DNA of 64,000 nucleotides, taken from Enterobacter cancerogenus. GTDB lineage: Bacteria > Pseudomonadota > Gammaproteobacteria > Enterobacterales > Enterobacteriaceae. This document shows, piece by piece, positions 1 to 8,501 of this stretch; the first letter of the stretch is position 1, and each line of letters begins with the position of its first letter. Location of the stretch: positions 62,001-126,000 of the forward strand of contig JRUP01000006.1 of NCBI GenBank assembly GCA_000773965.1, read 5' to 3'. The position numbers and the translations under genes are program-made. Under the pieces are notes generated by a model. It was not told where the DNA came from, made no database searches, and saw nothing but the letters and a program-made list of their open reading frames with translations.

Positions 1-150
1 GAAGAGGCGCATCGTGTGGCAGAATTGCTGCTGCCGCTATTACCGCTGGCAAATGGTCAGCAGCAGCGCGCGCGCACCATTAACACCGGCCCGTTTGGCG
101 AAACCATTGGTGGCGATAAACGTCCTTCAAAACAGGCGAGCGCCAGCTAA
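1..150 (+). CDS. LLM-class flavin-dependent monooxygenase, C-terminal 49 residues
   Basis: The window opens inside a gene whose frame runs from base 1 to a TAA at 148-150. The visible tail includes an AELLLPLLPL segment and ends in a polar stretch, the kind of C-terminus seen in SsuD/SfnG-type luciferase-like monooxygenases, which use FMNH2 and O2 to release sulfite from alkyl sulfonates or sulfones. The next gene starts 15 bases later, and the following genes include another such monooxygenase, so this is probably the first visible member of a sulfur-scavenging operon. Family assignment rests on a short tail and on context, so the exact substrate cannot be given. Confidence 0.6.
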   Translation, partial: EEAHRVAELLLPLLPLANGQQQRARTINTGPFGETIGGDKRPSKQASAS

Positions 151-164
151 TGCAGGAGAAGACG

Positions 165-1571
165 ATGGCACGACCTCACATCATCATCATAGGTGGCGGG
201 TTCAGCGGAACGGCGCTGGCGATTCATCTCGCGCGGCAATCGTCCTCTCCATTACTGATTACAGTGGTCGAACCGCGTGAGCAACTCGGCGGTGGTGTAG
301 CCTACTCAACGCAGGAGTCGGCGCATCGCATCAACGTCCCGGCTTCACGCATGCAACTCAGCGGCGATGAGCAGGGCGCCTTTGACCGCTGGTATCGTCA
401 GCAGCCTGAGTGTTCACTGGATTCAGTAGCCCATTGTGATGACGGATCAGTCTATCCGCAGCGCGCGATGTTTGGTCGCTACCTGGCAGAGCAGTTTGCC
501 CTCGCGGCGGAACGGCATCCGCAGATTGAGTTACGGCACGTTCAGGCCAGTGCCATGGCATGGGAAGGGCAGCAGCTGTTACTCAGCAATGGCGAGACAC
601 TACAGGGCGATGTGCTGGCGTTAGCGATCAGTCACCCACCGCCATCCATGCCTCGCTCGCTGCAGCCCTTTGCCCATCACCCAGCGCTGATTGCCAATCC
701 ATGGCAAGCCAGCGTGCTGGATGCGATAGATCCTGACGCCGCCGTTGCCATTATCGGAACCGGCCTGAGTATGGCGGATGTGGTTGCCTCATTAGGCACT
801 CGGCACCATCAGGGCCCGTTAACCGCTTTCTCACGCCGTGGACAGCTCTCACGCGCTAATCTGCAGGGTGAGTGGCCTGAATGGACGTTAGCGCCTCAGA
901 ACGTCCCCAGCGCGCGTCTGTGGCTGCATCACATCAGGGATGAAGTTGCCCGAGCGGCACAGCAGCAATTACCCTGGCAACGCGTGCTGGACGATGTCCG
1001 TGCGCAGGGCCAAACCATCTGGCAATCATTGCCGCTGCGCGAGCAGCAGCGCTTTGTGCGCCATCTGCGTTCGTGGTGGGATGTGCATCGCTATCGCATC
1101 GCGCCGCAGGTGTCAGCGGAAATCATCAGACGACAGCAGCAGGGGAGTTTGCAGGTGCTGGCAGCCAGACTGGACACCATCACTGCTCAGGGCCCTCAGC
1201 TAGAAATCACGCTGCGCACACGCCAGGGTGAAACGGAAACCCGCCTGCTCGATCATCTGATCGTCACCACCGGACCGGGGCATGATGCGCTGACTCAAAG
1301 TCAGCCGCTGTTGCGTTCGCTGAGTGAACAAGGCCTGATTCGTGGTGACCAGCTTGGCTTTGGCCTCGATGTGGACCTGCAGTCACACGCACTTGACCAG
1401 CGAGGACAGCCTAACGCCCGCCTGCTCGTGGTCGGACCCGCCGCCCGCGCGCGTTTCGGTGAGTTGATGGGCCTGCCACAGGTTGCTGATCACGCTGCTG
1501 CCGTTGCTCAGCAAATTCTCAGAGAACTTCACATCGCTCAAGACGAGCGATGTCCCCCTTACGCTTCTTAA
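165..1571 (+). CDS. YdhS-like FAD/NAD(P)-binding protein
   Basis: A 468-residue protein starting with a Rossmann FAD-binding motif (IIIIGGGFSGTALAIHL, residues about 5-21), followed by a VVEPREQLGGGVAYS segment and a second nucleotide-binding motif IIGTGLSMADV near residue 200. This order is typical of the COG4529/NAD_binding_9 family (E. coli YdhS), whose substrates are unknown. An upstream ATG at 150 is possible, but AGGAG sits six bases before the ATG at 165, which is preferred. It lies between two flavin monooxygenase genes, so a role in flavin-dependent oxidation of sulfur compounds or in supplying reducing power is plausible, but this is inferred from context only. Confidence 0.8.
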   Translation: MARPHIIIIGGGFSGTALAIHLARQSSSPLLITVVEPREQLGGGVAYSTQESAHRINVPASRMQLSGDEQGAFDRWYRQQPECSLDSVAHCDDGSVYPQRAMFGRYLAEQFALAAERHPQIELRHVQASAMAWEGQQLLLSNGETLQGDVLALAISHPPPSMPRSLQPFAHHPALIANPWQASVLDAIDPDAAVAIIGTGLSMADVVASLGTRHHQGPLTAFSRRGQLSRANLQGEWPEWTLAPQNVPSARLWLHHIRDEVARAAQQQLPWQRVLDDVRAQGQTIWQSLPLREQQRFVRHLRSWWDVHRYRIAPQVSAEIIRRQQQGSLQVLAARLDTITAQGPQLEITLRTRQGETETRLLDHLIVTTGPGHDALTQSQPLLRSLSEQGLIRGDQLGFGLDVDLQSHALDQRGQPNARLLVVGPAARARFGELMGLPQVADHAAAVAQQILRELHIAQDERCPPYAS

Positions 1572-1646
1572 TCTCTCAAACATCCTAAAAACACACTAAC
1601 GAACGCCGGGTCGTCGCACGATCACGGCCTCGCTATGGAGATTGCT

Positions 1647-3041
1647 ATGCCATCGCAACGTGAAATTCGCCTGAATGCTTTTGATATGAACTGTGTCGGA
1701 CATCAATCACCGGGCCTGTGGGCGCACCCGCGCGACCGTTCCTGGCAATACAAGGATCTGGAATACTGGGTCGATTTGGCGCGATTGCTGGAGCGAGGCA
1801 AATTCGACGGTTTGTTTATCGCCGATGTGTTGGGTATTTACGATGTGCTGAACGGGAACGGCGATGCCGCGATTCGTCAGGCCACGCAAGTGCCAGTGAA
1901 CGACCCGCTTGCCTTGATCACGCCGATGGCGCTGGTGACCGAGCATCTCGGCTTTGGCCTCACTGCATCGCTATCGTTTGAACATCCTTATCCCTTCGCG
2001 CGCCGTTTATCGACGCTCGATCACCTGACCAAAGGGCGCATCGGCTGGAATATTGTGACCTCGTATCTGGAGAGTGGGGCGCGCAATATTGGTCATCAGG
2101 CGCAGAGCGATCACGACAGCCGCTACGACTATGCCGATGAATATTTGCAGGTGGTGTACAAGTTGCTGGAAGGCAGTTGGGAACAGGATGCGGTATTACG
2201 CGATCGTGAACGACGTATCTTCAGCGACCCTCGCAAAATCCATCCGATCAATCACCAGGGCACCTTCTTCAACGTACCGGGCATTCACCTGTGTGAGCCG
2301 TCACCGCAGCGCACGCCGGTGTTGTATCAGGCGGGAGCATCGAGCCGAGGCAAACAGTTTGCCGCTGAACACGCGGAATGCGTGTTTGTTGCCGCGCCGT
2401 CGAAAGTGCTGCTGAAGAAAACTGTCGCGGATATTCGTCGCCGCGCAGCAGAAGCAGGGCGCGATCCGCGCAGTATCCTGATCTTCAATCTGCAAACGGT
2501 GATCGTCGGGGAGACCGATGCCGCCGCGCAGGCGAAGTGGAAGGAATACCAAAGCTATGTCAGCTACGAGGGTGCACTGGCATTGGTATCCGGCTGGACG
2601 GGTATCGACTTCGGTCAATATCAACCGGACCAGGTGCTGAAGTACCTGCACACCAACGCCATCCAATCAGCCGTCGAAACCTTCTCCACCGCCGATCCCG
2701 ATCGTCAGTGGACGGTAAAAGCGCTGGCGGATTGGGTGGGCATTGGCGGCTTTGGCCCGTTGATAGTCGGCAGTGCAGAAACCGTCGCCGATGAACTGCA
2801 AAGCTGGGTGGAAGACACTGACGTTGATGGTTTCAACCTCGCCTACGCATTAACGCATGAAACCTTTGAGGATGTGGTTGAACTGCTGATCCCAGAGCTG
2901 CAAAAGCGCGGCGTTTACAAGAAGGCGTATGCGGAAGGTACGCTGCGCGAGAAGTTGTTTAACGCCGGGCCACAGTTGACCGCACCGCATCCCGGCGTGG
3001 GCTATCGGGTGAAAAGTGCGGCGCAGCAGGAGGTCATATGA
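1647..3041 (+). CDS. NtaA/SnaA/DszA-family FMN-dependent monooxygenase
   Basis: A 464-residue luciferase-like monooxygenase. The start region RLNAFDMNCVGHQSPGLW, the GRIGWNIVTSYLESGARN segment and the TPVLYQAGASSRGKQFAAEHAECVF segment are hallmarks of the NtaA/SnaA/DszA subfamily, which hydroxylates substrates such as nitrilotriacetate, pristinamycin or dibenzothiophene sulfone with reduced FMN supplied by a partner reductase. An ATG at 1635 is in frame, but GGAG lies six bases before 1647. The stop overlaps the next gene in an ATGA junction, placing it in one operon with the importer genes. In enterobacteria such genes accompany sulfonate or sulfone use; the actual substrate is not readable from sequence. 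Confidence 0.88.
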   Translation: MPSQREIRLNAFDMNCVGHQSPGLWAHPRDRSWQYKDLEYWVDLARLLERGKFDGLFIADVLGIYDVLNGNGDAAIRQATQVPVNDPLALITPMALVTEHLGFGLTASLSFEHPYPFARRLSTLDHLTKGRIGWNIVTSYLESGARNIGHQAQSDHDSRYDYADEYLQVVYKLLEGSWEQDAVLRDRERRIFSDPRKIHPINHQGTFFNVPGIHLCEPSPQRTPVLYQAGASSRGKQFAAEHAECVFVAAPSKVLLKKTVADIRRRAAEAGRDPRSILIFNLQTVIVGETDAAAQAKWKEYQSYVSYEGALALVSGWTGIDFGQYQPDQVLKYLHTNAIQSAVETFSTADPDRQWTVKALADWVGIGGFGPLIVGSAETVADELQSWVEDTDVDGFNLAYALTHETFEDVVELLIPELQKRGVYKKAYAEGTLREKLFNAGPQLTAPHPGVGYRVKSAAQQEVI

Positions 3042-4057
3042 TCGAAATTGACCAGCTGAGCAAGCATTACCGCACCGCTGACGGGCGCGTCACCGAGGTG
3101 CTGAAATCCATCAACTTACAGGTCCCGCAGGCCAATATCACTGCAGTCGTTGGGCCCAGCGGAGCGGGCAAATCCACGCTGGCGAAGTGCATCAGTTTAC
3201 TGGAGCAGCCCAGCGCGGGCAGCATTCGCATCAATGGCAGCGATCTCTCGCGGCTGAATGGCGAAGCACTGCGTCGCGCGCGCCGTTCGATTGGCACCGT
3301 TTTTCAATCTTCTGCCCTACTGCAGCGCAAAAGCGCCTGGGAAAACATCGCGCTGCCTTTGCGTTATCTCGGCGTAATCGAGCGGGATATTTCCGCACGC
3401 GTGGGTGAGTTGCTGGAGAGTGTTGGTCTGAGCCATAAAGCCAAAGTGTATCCCGGTCAGCTATCGGGGGGCCAGCGTCAGCGTATTGGCATCGCGCGTG
3501 CGCTGGCGCTTCGCCCTGCCGTGTTGCTGGCCGACGAGGCGACGTCAGGACTGGATCCTGAAGCCACGGTTGCTGTGCTGGACTTGCTGAAAAAACTACG
3601 TGACGACTACAAGCTGGCGATTGTGCTGATCACCCACGAGATGGATGCAGTGCGTCAGGCGGCGGATGCGGTTGCCGAAATTCGCGATGGGCAGATTGTG
3701 CAGTATGGCGTGCTGAAACAGTTACTGGCGCAGCCCGATTCCTCCCTGGGGCAACGTCTGTTCCCACTGGTGGCGCAACCTGGCGTGGCGGAATTGATTC
3801 TGCAGCTGAGTTATCGCACAGATGTTCCGGTCAACAGCGACTGGATCTCGCGTCTGAGTGTGCAGTTCAATCTGCGCATCGATCTGCTCGGCGCGCATGT
3901 TGAGCAGGTCAATGGTATTCAGGCCGGACGCTTGCAGGTAGGCATTCATTTCCAGCAGGAGCGTGTGCCACTGGCGCGATTGCTGGCGCAGCTCGAACAG
4001 TTCGGACTGGTTGCCAGCGTCTATGGCAGTGTCCATCAGTTGCGGGAGGCGGTATGA
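3038..4057 (+). CDS. MetN-like ABC transporter ATP-binding protein
   Basis: A 339-residue ATPase with Walker A GPSGAGKST (residues 39-47), the LSGGQRQRIGIARAL signature (about 142-156), Walker B followed by DEATSGLD, and a C-terminal extension of about 80 residues matching the NIL domain that regulates MetN. It would drive import through the MetI-like permease encoded next. ATGA overlaps join it to both neighbours, so the three genes are translationally coupled. Because it sits among flavin monooxygenases and not with methionine genes, the cargo may be another organosulfur compound; that part is inference. Confidence 0.9.
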   Translation: MIEIDQLSKHYRTADGRVTEVLKSINLQVPQANITAVVGPSGAGKSTLAKCISLLEQPSAGSIRINGSDLSRLNGEALRRARRSIGTVFQSSALLQRKSAWENIALPLRYLGVIERDISARVGELLESVGLSHKAKVYPGQLSGGQRQRIGIARALALRPAVLLADEATSGLDPEATVAVLDLLKKLRDDYKLAIVLITHEMDAVRQAADAVAEIRDGQIVQYGVLKQLLAQPDSSLGQRLFPLVAQPGVAELILQLSYRTDVPVNSDWISRLSVQFNLRIDLLGAHVEQVNGIQAGRLQVGIHFQQERVPLARLLAQLEQFGLVASVYGSVHQLREAV

Positions 4058-4752
4058 GCATTTCCGTGATAAGTCAGGATACGCCCTGGCTGGAGATCCC
4101 TGCGTTGATGTTGCCCGCTATGGCCGAAACGGCGCTGATGGTCGGCATTGTGATGCTGTTCGTGGTGACGTTCGGCGGTATCGTTGGCGTGGTGCTATTC
4201 AACACCTCAGTGCGTGGATTATTTCCTCATCGCGGCATTTATCGGGTGCTGAGTTGGATTGTGAACATGGGACGCTCGTTGCCGTTTCTGGTGTTAATGG
4301 CGGCGATCATCCCGTTCACCTTCTGGCTGACCGGCACCACCATCGGCATCCCTGCGGCGGTTGTGCCGATGATTGCGGCGGGCATTCCGTTCTTTGGTCG
4401 TCTGGTGGATAACGCGTTGCGTGAACTGCCAGGCGAAGTGACCTCGGTGGGTTTGATATGCGGCGGGTCGCGCTGGCAGATCATCCGTTCGGCGCAGCTG
4501 AGTGAGGCATTACCTGCTGTTGTTGCCGCCATCACCCTCAACCTGATTTCCATGATCGAATACTCCGCCATCGCTGGCACCATCGGCGCGGGCGGTATCG
4601 GTTATTTAGCCGTGATGTACGGCTATCAGCGCTTCGACAACCACATCATGATCGCCACCATCGTGGTGCTGATCGCTTTGATACAAACCATTCAATTTAT
4701 CGGTGACCGTTTAGTCGCAATTCTACGCCATCCTCAGGGGATATCACGATGA
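4054..4752 (+). CDS. MetI-like ABC transporter permease
   Basis: A 232-residue membrane protein with about five hydrophobic segments and the EAA-type cytoplasmic loop (LPGEVTSVGLICGGSRWQI, about residues 128-146) that docks on the ATPase. NMGRSLPFLVL and YSAIAGTIGAGGIGYLAV are typical of D-methionine permeases. It starts inside the stop of the ATPase gene and ends inside the start of the binding-protein gene, so the three form a tight unit. It should form the translocation pore as a homodimer in the inner membrane. Confidence 0.9.
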   Translation: MSISVISQDTPWLEIPALMLPAMAETALMVGIVMLFVVTFGGIVGVVLFNTSVRGLFPHRGIYRVLSWIVNMGRSLPFLVLMAAIIPFTFWLTGTTIGIPAAVVPMIAAGIPFFGRLVDNALRELPGEVTSVGLICGGSRWQIIRSAQLSEALPAVVAAITLNLISMIEYSAIAGTIGAGGIGYLAVMYGYQRFDNHIMIATIVVLIALIQTIQFIGDRLVAILRHPQGISR

Positions 4753-5624
4753 CAACACAAGAATTTGAGTTACGTAAGACGCGCCGCTGGCCGTGGCTGC
4801 TACTGATTATAGTGGTCATTGCATTGGCCGCCGCCGCAGGGTTCTGGCGCAGTCAGCAACCGCAAGCGGTGGTCTTTGGCACCACGCTACAAATCCACTT
4901 TGAACCGGCAATGGCGGGAGAACAGAAGTTGATTGAGTATGTTGGCGAGCACATCGCGCCGGATTATGGTTTGAAGCTGGAAGCGGTGGGCGTGCAGGAT
5001 CCGGTTCAGGCGGATCGCGCCGTGGCGCAAGGACAATATGCGGCAACCGTCTATCAGCACCAGTGGTGGTTAAAGCAGGTGGTGGATGCCAACGGTTTCC
5101 AGCTCACCTCTGCCTTACCGCTGTTCCAGTGGGCATTTGGCGTCTACTCCGATCGCTATAAATCCATAGCCGACCTGCCGCAGGGTGCCACCATTGTGGT
5201 GCCGGATGATGGCGCCAACCAGGGCCAGGCCTTGTGGCTGCTGGCACGTCAGGGTTTGATCACACTCGATCCCAACGTTGAACCGCGTACCGCCAAATTA
5301 AAAAACATTATCGGTAATCCGCATGGCTTCGTCTTCAAAGAACTCGATTTGCTAACCATGCCACGCGCGTTGAATTCGGTGGACGCGGCGATTGGCTATG
5401 TTTCTCAGTTTGATGCCGGAAAAGTGCCGCGTGATAAAGGCATTCTGTTCCCTCCGGCACCGCGTACTTTTGCCTCGCAGTTGGTGATTGGTACGCCCTA
5501 TCTGGAGCAGGAGAACATCGTAAAGCTAAAACAGGCGTTCTCCGATCCTCGCGTTCAGCAGTGGCTGAAAACGACGGATGATCCGTTAGTTAAAGGCGTA
5601 TTAGTGCCGGTCTCTGCAGACTAA
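4749..5624 (+). CDS. MetQ/NlpA-like substrate-binding protein with uncleaved-looking anchor
   Basis: A 291-residue protein of the NlpA/MetQ family. It has an N-terminal basic stretch then a single hydrophobic segment (WPWLLLIIVVIALAAAAGF, residues 14-32), and the binding domain follows, with motifs such as DPVQADRAVAQGQYAATVYQHQWWL and VVPDDGANQGQALWLLARQGLI. MetQ proteins are normally lipoproteins; no Cys lipobox is visible here, so anchoring by the transmembrane helix is likely. It ends the MetNIQ-like unit and is followed by a hairpin at 5645. The ligand is probably a small sulfur compound, judged by the neighbouring oxygenases. Confidence 0.87.
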   Translation: MTTQEFELRKTRRWPWLLLIIVVIALAAAAGFWRSQQPQAVVFGTTLQIHFEPAMAGEQKLIEYVGEHIAPDYGLKLEAVGVQDPVQADRAVAQGQYAATVYQHQWWLKQVVDANGFQLTSALPLFQWAFGVYSDRYKSIADLPQGATIVVPDDGANQGQALWLLARQGLITLDPNVEPRTAKLKNIIGNPHGFVFKELDLLTMPRALNSVDAAIGYVSQFDAGKVPRDKGILFPPAPRTFASQLVIGTPYLEQENIVKLKQAFSDPRVQQWLKTTDDPLVKGVLVPVSAD

Positions 5625-5644
5625 TTTCCTGGTGTTACCCTTCA

Positions 5645-5674
5645 CCCGGGCTCGCGATGCGCGTCCGGGATTTT
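5645..5674 (+). terminator. Rho-independent terminator after the MetQ-like gene
   Basis: CCCGG (5645-5649) pairs with CCGGG (5665-5669), with an inner CGCG/CGCG stem around ATG, and ATTTTG follows. It separates the upstream operon from the MFS gene. Confidence 0.6.
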
Positions 5675-5747
5675 GTGTTTGAAAGTTTTTTATATTATTG
5701 ATTTTAAACAATTTAATATTAATATTTGTTGCTTTGGACCTGAAGGG

Positions 5748-5757
5748 TAAGCGCTTA
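5748..5757. promoter_or_regulatory. Palindrome TAAGCGCTTA upstream of the MFS gene
   Basis: A perfect 10-base palindrome lies 43 bases before the MFS start, in an AT-rich region. Variants of it recur between 9484 and 9672 in the divergent region of the SsuA-like gene, suggesting a shared operator. Which regulator would bind it is unknown. Confidence 0.4.
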
Positions 5758-5799
5758 TAACAACCTCACCTGCACAACTAAAAAACAACGTGAGGCATT

Positions 5800-7233
5800 A
5801 TGAGTACCGTTTCTTTCGAAAACACCTTACCGGCGTCAGAGCCGGTTCGTTCGGTCAGTGATGTGGCAAGGCTGATCAACACCCGCAGTGACAAAAACAA
5901 TTATGCGCGCATGATTGTGTTCCTCGCGCTCGGCGGCGTCTTCCTCGATGCCTACGATCTCACCACGCTCTCTTATGGAATTGACGATGTGGTACGCGAA
6001 TTCCAGCTTTCTCCTCTTCTCACCGGATTGGTGACGTCCTCAATCATGGTCGGCACCATCGTCGGTAATCTCATTGGTGGCTGGCTGACCGACAAATATG
6101 GCCGTTACTCTGTGTTTATGGCCGATATGCTGTTCTTCGTGGTCTCGGCCATCGCAGCGGGATTAGCCCCCAATGTCTGGGTACTGATTGGCGCACGTTT
6201 CCTGATGGGGATTGGCGTGGGTATCGATTTACCCGTAGCGATGTCCTACCTGGCGGAATTTTCTAAATTCGCAGGCAAAGGCAACAAAGCCGCGCGACTC
6301 GCCGCCTGGTGCCCGATGTGGTACGCCGCGTCAACGGTGTGTTTCCTGCTGATCTTCGCGCTCTACTTCCTGTTACCGAAAGAGCATCTTGACTGGTTAT
6401 GGCGTGCATCACTGCTGTTCGGGGCCGTTCCTGCGTTGTTGATCATCGCGGTACGCAGCAAATTTATGAACGAATCACCGCTGTGGGCAGCCAATCAGGG
6501 CGATCTGAAGTCTGCGGTGCGCATTTTGCGTGACTCTTACGGAATTCATGCGCATGAAGCGGAACCCGAAGCTCCACCAGCAGAAGCGGCACCCAAGGTA
6601 AGTTTCCGCGTGCTGTTCCAGAAACCCTGGCGTGAACGCACCATCGTGGCAGGCGTGATGAACATCTGCATCTCGTTTGAATACACCGCGATCGCCTTCT
6701 TCCTGCCTTCGATCCTCGCGCAGTTCCTCGGCGCGGGCGTGTTTGAAACGATCTCCGCATCGCTCGGCCTGAACGCGCTGTTTGCTTTCACCGGCGGTCT
6801 GTTGGGCATGCGTCTGGCCTGGAAATATCCGTCTCGCCATGTGGCAATGGCCGGATTTGCACTGCAGTTCTTCGCGCTGATTGCATTGGCATTGATTGGG
6901 CACCCTGAAGCGATTGCGGGGATTGTGTTTGCGGTGCTGATGCTCGGCTTGTGGCTTTTTGCCGAAGGATTTGGTCCGGGCGCGCAGCTGATGGTCTATC
7001 CGGCGCTCTCTTATCCAACTTCCATTCGCGCTACTGGCGTGGGCTTCAGTCGTGCGCTGTCAGGGATTGGCAGCGCGCTGGCGCTGTTTATTCTGCCGAT
7101 TCTGCAAGCGGCGCTGGGCACCAATATGTTCTGGGTGGTGTCGCTTGCCGCCATCATCCCGATCTTTTTCCTGCTCGCGGTGCGCCACGAACCGACGCGC
7201 CACGACATCGACGATCTTTCTCATCAGGAGTGA
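5800..7233 (+). CDS. MFS transporter (sugar/aromatic-acid symporter type)
   Basis: A 477-residue major facilitator with 12 predicted helices and a large central loop. The GGWLTDKYGRYSVFMAD loop between helices 2 and 3 is the family's conserved motif, and LIGARFLMGIGVGIDLPVAMSYLAEF follows as in MHS/sugar-porter families. It has its own leader (5625-5799) with a palindrome, and its stop is three bases from the start of the SfnB-like gene, so the two are co-transcribed. It may import the substrate oxidised by that enzyme, but nothing in the sequence identifies the substrate. Confidence 0.85.
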   Translation: MSTVSFENTLPASEPVRSVSDVARLINTRSDKNNYARMIVFLALGGVFLDAYDLTTLSYGIDDVVREFQLSPLLTGLVTSSIMVGTIVGNLIGGWLTDKYGRYSVFMADMLFFVVSAIAAGLAPNVWVLIGARFLMGIGVGIDLPVAMSYLAEFSKFAGKGNKAARLAAWCPMWYAASTVCFLLIFALYFLLPKEHLDWLWRASLLFGAVPALLIIAVRSKFMNESPLWAANQGDLKSAVRILRDSYGIHAHEAEPEAPPAEAAPKVSFRVLFQKPWRERTIVAGVMNICISFEYTAIAFFLPSILAQFLGAGVFETISASLGLNALFAFTGGLLGMRLAWKYPSRHVAMAGFALQFFALIALALIGHPEAIAGIVFAVLMLGLWLFAEGFGPGAQLMVYPALSYPTSIRATGVGFSRALSGIGSALALFILPILQAALGTNMFWVVSLAAIIPIFFLLAVRHEPTRHDIDDLSHQE

Positions 7234-7235
7234 TT

Positions 7236-8450
7236 ATGAGCCAACTTTCTACAGGCACCGATTACGCTGCGCTGGCGGCGCATTTCCGTCCACTGTTTGA
7301 TCGTATTGCTGAAGGCGCAGTGGAGCGCGAACGCAGCCGCACCTTGCCCCATGAAGCAATCACCTGGTTAAAAGAGGCGGGCTTCGGCACGGTACGCATC
7401 CCGAAAGAGCAGGGCGGGTGGGGCGCATCGCTACCGCAGCTGTTCCAATTGCTCACCGAACTGGCGGAAGCGGATTCCAATCTGCCGCAGGCATTACGTG
7501 CGCACTTTGCCTTTGTCGAGGACCGCCTCAACCAGCCCACCAGTGCTGAGCGCGATCGCTGGTTCCGCCGTTTTATCGACGGCGAGCTGGTGGGCAGCGG
7601 CTGGACTGAAATTGGCACAGTCAAACTCGGGGATGTGATTACCCGCGTCACGCCCGTCTCAAATGGCTGGACGCTCAACGGCGAGAAGTTTTACAGCACG
7701 GGCACGTTGTTTGCGGATTGGATTGATGTGTATGCACGACGCAACGATAACCAGGGTGATGTCATCGCTCTGGTAAGCACTCACCAACCTGGTATAACGC
7801 GTGAAGACGATTGGGATGGTTTCGGCCAGCGCTTGACCGGCAGCGGAACCACAGGCTTTGACAACGCCCACGTCGAGCAGGAACACGTCTTCGATTTCGC
7901 CACGCGCTTCCGTTATCAAACCGCGTTCTATCAACATGTGCTATTGGCTACACTAGCCGGGATCGGGAGGGCAGTCGCACGCGATGGTGCAAAAGCGGTG
8001 GCCGCTCGCAATCGTATTTACAGCCACAGCAACGGCGATTCATCACGTCAGGATGTGCAGGTGCTACAGGTCATCGGTGAGATCACCAGCCTGGCGTTTG
8101 CCGTCGAAGCGACGGTGATCCGCGCCGCACATTCACTGCAATCAGCGTATGAAGCGCACTTAAGCAGCGACGAAGTGCAACTTCTGGCAGTGAATGCGCT
8201 GGCAGAAGCTGAAGCGGGTCAGGCACAGGTGATCGCCAGTGAACTGGTTCCGCGCGCCGCCACCGAGGTGTTTAACGCGCTTGGCGCGTCGGATACGCGT
8301 ATCAGCAAAGCGCTAGACCGCCACTGGCGTAATGCGCGTACCGTCTCGTCACACAATCCGGTGATCTATAAAGCACGTGACATCGGTGGCTGGAAGGTTA
8401 ACGGCACGCCGCCGACGGGGATCTGGCAAATTGGGCGCGGGGAAGGGTAA
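7236..8450 (+). CDS. SfnB/DszC-like acyl-CoA dehydrogenase-family monooxygenase
   Basis: A 404-residue protein of the acyl-CoA dehydrogenase fold. The N-terminal helices, the GSGWTEIGTVKLGDVITRV mid-domain and GEKFYSTGTLFADWIDVYA resemble DszC/SfnB flavin monooxygenases, which use FMNH2 on thiophene or sulfone substrates instead of oxidising acyl-CoA. The start follows AGGAG. A much longer reading from 6951 exists but would overlap the MFS gene throughout its 5' part, so it was set aside. It ends before a shared hairpin facing the SsuA-like gene. Together with the LLM oxygenases it points to sulfur release from organic compounds. Confidence 0.83.
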   Translation: MSQLSTGTDYAALAAHFRPLFDRIAEGAVERERSRTLPHEAITWLKEAGFGTVRIPKEQGGWGASLPQLFQLLTELAEADSNLPQALRAHFAFVEDRLNQPTSAERDRWFRRFIDGELVGSGWTEIGTVKLGDVITRVTPVSNGWTLNGEKFYSTGTLFADWIDVYARRNDNQGDVIALVSTHQPGITREDDWDGFGQRLTGSGTTGFDNAHVEQEHVFDFATRFRYQTAFYQHVLLATLAGIGRAVARDGAKAVAARNRIYSHSNGDSSRQDVQVLQVIGEITSLAFAVEATVIRAAHSLQSAYEAHLSSDEVQLLAVNALAEAEAGQAQVIASELVPRAATEVFNALGASDTRISKALDRHWRNARTVSSHNPVIYKARDIGGWKVNGTPPTGIWQIGRGEG

Positions 8451-8462
8451 GCGGAACAATAA

Positions 8463-8487
8463 CTCGGGCGCACCATGCGCGCCCGAG
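8463..8487. terminator. Strong GC hairpin between convergent genes
   Basis: CTCGGGCGC (8463-8471) pairs perfectly with GCGCCCGAG (8479-8487) around a seven-base loop. It lies between two converging stops, so it probably ends transcription from both sides, although the T-tract is poor. Confidence 0.6.
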
Positions 8488-8501
8488 CAACCTAACAGGA
8501 T

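Noticed and set aside
5701..5799. Sigma-54 promoter for sulfone genes
   Set aside because: Sulfone genes of Pseudomonas use SfnR and sigma-54, but no TGGCAC-N5-TTGCA element was found here.
6951..7235. N-terminal extension of the SfnB-like protein
   Set aside because: It lies wholly within the MFS gene, has no ribosome-binding site and reads as non-homologous; ATG 7236 follows AGGAG.
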